Assembly (NCBI GenBank): GCA_963969395.1
Contig: OZ017800.1
Location: forward strand, 18,260,479-18,324,478
Direction of reading: 5' to 3'
DNA: 64,000 nucleotides
DNA from: Pseudoscleropodium purum
Lineage: Eukaryota; Streptophyta; Bryopsida; Hypnales; Brachytheciaceae
The number at the start of each line of letters is the position of its first letter. The first letter of the stretch is position 1. Shown here in pieces: positions 61,358-64,000 of the stretch. A program made the translations under genes and the position numbers. The notes beneath the pieces are model-generated. The model saw only the letters and a program-made list of their open reading frames with translations. It ran no database searches and had not been told where the DNA came from.

Positions 61358-63386
61358 TTAGGACATCAATTTCTCATACACTATCTGGGCAGCTGCCAAG
61401 TCCCCTACCGTACAACCCACACTTTTAAACAAAGTAATTTCGTTGTCACAGCTTCTCAGTCCCTGCACCAAGTCGGGACCAAATCCCTGCACCAACTCGG
61501 CAAGGGTTCCAGCTATGTGTTCCAGCGGAACCACCTTCTGCTCCAGAGGTTGCACAAGATCCCCAGAACTTTCAACAGCGTGAAACGTGTCAACCACGAT
61601 CCTGCATCTTCGGATGCACTCATCGTCGCATTCTCTCATGGAAGGTTTGAAGGATCCCACCAGGTCCAAATGAGAACCTGCAGTCAACCATTCTCCACAC
61701 ACCAGAGGCTCACAGGAGAGCGTTGCACAGGAGATGACATCGCCTGCTCGAACTGCCGCCTCTAAATCGGTGACAGCCTCTATGATCCTCCCTGTCAAGA
61801 GCGGAGAGGCTTTCAGGTGTTCCACGAGTTTTAGAGCTCGGGCATGCGTACGGTTCCAGACGAGCACCTTCTCCAGAGATGGACGGATTGTGAGATGCGC
61901 TTGAATGAGGTGTGGAGCTAAGGCGCCTGCGCCAACCATAACCATCACTTTGGAGTCCTTCCGGGCCAAGTAATCTGCTGCCAGAGCTGAAGTGCATGCC
62001 GTTCTCCAGAGAATGAGCTCCGTGCCATCCACCACTGCCAACTGCTTCCCTGTTCCCTCAACAGAGCACAACCTGAACTGCATCAGAATTGCGTAAATCT
62101 GGGCTAGTTGGTCTCACAGAAGACCCAGAGGAGGATTTCCAACGTACCATAGGGTTTCTTCCCCTAGACCTGATGCTATGAAGATCCCTGATTCGAGCCC
62201 TGATCCTGACTTCAAGGCAATCTTTGAAGACCCCCATAAATCACAAATCCAACAACTTTGAGCGAGTGGGGTTTGTGATAAGGTCAAATTATAACTAGAC
62301 CACGACTTTGTTTAGGATCTACCAGAAACAAATTGTCTACAAAAGAGGGCCTCTTACTCCCTTAGAGGTTGATCTAAATGACCTTTGGCTTTTACAAATA
62401 CGTTGGGCCACTAGGGTCTTCAATACGTTGCATAAGACTTGGTTGACTCCGATATCTAGAACATGTTTACACCACGGGTCCTCAATGTTACTCTCGTCGT
62501 TAGGCAGAGGTACCTAATTGACACACACACCTGAACGCAACATACTAAAATGCTATTCCAATGAATACATATTACACTGAGTTTGAAAATGTAAACATAC
62601 GAAAAAAAAGAACTTGTGTCAATTTAGGCCAATTCGTAAGAAAACTTGAAATCCTTATAATAATTGCATAAATTATCCAATAACACACGCTTCAGCACAT
62701 TGAAATCTATAATTTCTGTAGTGCGCTGTGTTCTAACAAAACTGCATAAAATTTGACCATTGTGATAAACAGCATCTCAGATCAGCACATAAAGTTTCAC
62801 TCGAGCAGGTAACTTAAAACTGGTCAGATGTGAAGCATTTCCCGTCCTCCAAAACGACCTACATGTAAAACTCGTTTGCTCATATATAGCTTAAGCATAA
62901 CAATGAAAGCACGTTAAGAATTGGTACCCTTCTAATTACAAATTTAGAATATGGTTGGATTCAATATGTGATTTGGTATAAATACCTAAACATTAAACAT
63001 TAAAAAACTAAATTGGCTACTGTGAAGCCAGACACCAAATAGCCCAAGCAGCAAGGATTACCTGTTTCCAAAGACGACAGCACGTACGTGCCCGCCACAG
63101 CCGGCAAACTCTTGGCACCATTTTCCGGAAACACAGTGACGCTCTTGACAAGAACGTAAGGGCATTCCGAACCCGTGCCCCACGCCGTCATGAGCAACAG
63201 CGACGGCGCCAATGCCCCCTCCACCTCCTCCCCGTGCGATCCCGAAGCGACAATCGCATGGCGCACTGTCGGCGGGACGGTGAACTTCGGAAACTCGGCA
63301 AACGCACGGCGAAGACGCTCAATGAGCGAAGAGTATGAAATGATCTGTCGGATGCTCGCCGCCATGATCACCAGCGCGTCTTCCAT
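61358..63386 (-). CDS. SARD4: SARD4-like ketimine reductase (ornithine cyclodeaminase family)
   Basis: A member of the ornithine cyclodeaminase / mu-crystallin family. In Arabidopsis, SARD4 reduces 2,3-dehydropipecolate to pipecolate in plastids, a step in systemic acquired resistance. Exons 63386-63062 and 62049-61358 join in phase to 338 residues, close to the 325 of Arabidopsis. The N-terminal half has the catalytic/dimer lobe (RRAFAEFPKFTVPPTVRH, VLVKSVTVFPENGAKSLPAV). Residues 109-130 carry VDGTELILWRTACTSALAA. The Rossmann lobe begins MVGAGALAPH (147-155) with LEKVLVWNRTHARA, and later HLDLVGSFKPSMRE (237-248). No clear transit peptide precedes the domain, so location is uncertain. The exact ketimine substrate is inferred from the family. 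The 1-kb intron is more balanced in composition than the deserts. Confidence 0.92.
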
Positions 63387-64000
63387 CGCGCAGATCTGTG
63401 AAACCTAGAGCCTACACTATATTCACGCCTACGGAGCCATCCCGGGTATCGCTAAACCACCAGAACTGCAACAAATTCTGGCCACCAAAAAGTGAGCACA
63501 CGATGGCACTAAATTGTGCACGAGAGAGGGTGCAAAATTGAGCTTGCGATGGAACAGAATTGAGCGCGGATTGGGAACTCCAACTACACTGGTGATGAGA
63601 CTGCAAATTCTCTGGAAATCCTAAGCGTTGTTACAAAATGCGGCGGAGGCGAAATCAAATGACTCCCACTCATTCCCCAAACTGTAACTGTCAATGCATA
63701 CATCGTTTGAAAGGAGCGTAAAAAGGCGCAACAAGTCGAACAGGGAGAGAAAATAGGATTGTGAAATTGTAATGAGCTTGTGAGGGCAAGTGTAGTTCCT
63801 TGAAATTTGACCTGGAACTGTTTCAAGAAGAACGGTGGCGACGAAAGCAAGGCACAACAAACGCTTCGCCCAACTGAGGAGGGTATAAAATCTACATAAC
63901 TCTTGGTATTTAGGCGCCAAAACAAACTTTGAGGTCGTTGAAATTTGAATGAGCTAAAGTGGGCAAACCCACCCCCCACCCCCCCAAACCGACACTTTTA
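63387..64000 (-). promoter_or_regulatory. SARD4-like gene upstream region
   Basis: This lies directly upstream of the start codon and runs to the window edge. It contains one W-box-type TTGACC at 63807-63812, a site class bound by WRKY factors in defence genes, but a single copy is expected by chance. The overlapping frames at 63412-63979 lack family resemblance. A C-rich run is present near 63970-63987. Confidence 0.35.

Noticed and set aside
62095..62205. Possible tRNA-derived SINE in the SARD4-like intron (GATTCGAGCCC resembles a B box)
   Set aside because: The A-box match is poor, spacing is about 90 bases, and no tail or target duplication was found.
1..64000. CRISPR arrays, operons, prophage or plasmid features
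   Set aside because: The window has spliced plant genes throughout; the only tandem arrays are micro- and minisatellites and diverged repeat copies.

Overview
The window is nuclear DNA of a land plant. It holds six spliced protein-coding genes set in AT-rich, repeat-filled intergenic DNA. Three points argue against a flowering plant and for a seedless plant, most likely a bryophyte. The nitrate reductase has eight exons and lacks the usual 14-3-3 hinge motif. The deadenylase PAN2 is present as an intact multi-exon gene, although to my knowledge it is usually reported as unrecognisable in angiosperms. The intergenic repeats resemble no common angiosperm family I know. The species is not identified. 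I placed exon borders by matching GT/AG sites, reading phase and protein-family continuity; in all six genes the exon lengths add up in frame.

Layout. 1-6794 (minus): PAN2, 5' end complete, C-terminus lost off the left edge. 7.4-27 kb: a gene desert with several dispersed repeat families, a PIF/Harbinger-type MITE (15117-15380) beside what looks like an orphan promoter and gene start, a second short TIR element (20471-20698), a LINE 3' end, and simple repeats. 28317-33765 (plus): complete nitrate reductase, 885 aa. 35972-38932 (minus): MTP1-type zinc transporter, 405 aa. 41908-43557 (minus): chloroplast inner-envelope protein TIC21/PIC1, 300 aa. 44717-47774 (minus): TGA-class bZIP factor, 342 aa, followed upstream by a GC-rich region carrying an as-1-spaced pair of TGACG motifs. 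49.2-61.3 kb: a second repeat-rich desert with further copies of the same families. 61358-63386 (minus): SARD4-like ketimine reductase, 338 aa.

The genes are not an operon or an obvious cluster. Loose links exist. TGA factors and SARD4 both act in salicylate/pipecolate defence signalling in Arabidopsis. Nitrate reductase needs iron (heme) and plastid reductant, and TIC21/PIC1 has been linked to plastid iron uptake. I treat these as coincidence unless synteny supports them. No convincing undescribed protein system was found. The most interesting signals are the as-1 architecture upstream of the TGA gene, the tandem duplication inside nitrate reductase intron 1, the missing hinge motif, the PAN2 gene itself, and the family of short non-autonomous mobile elements.
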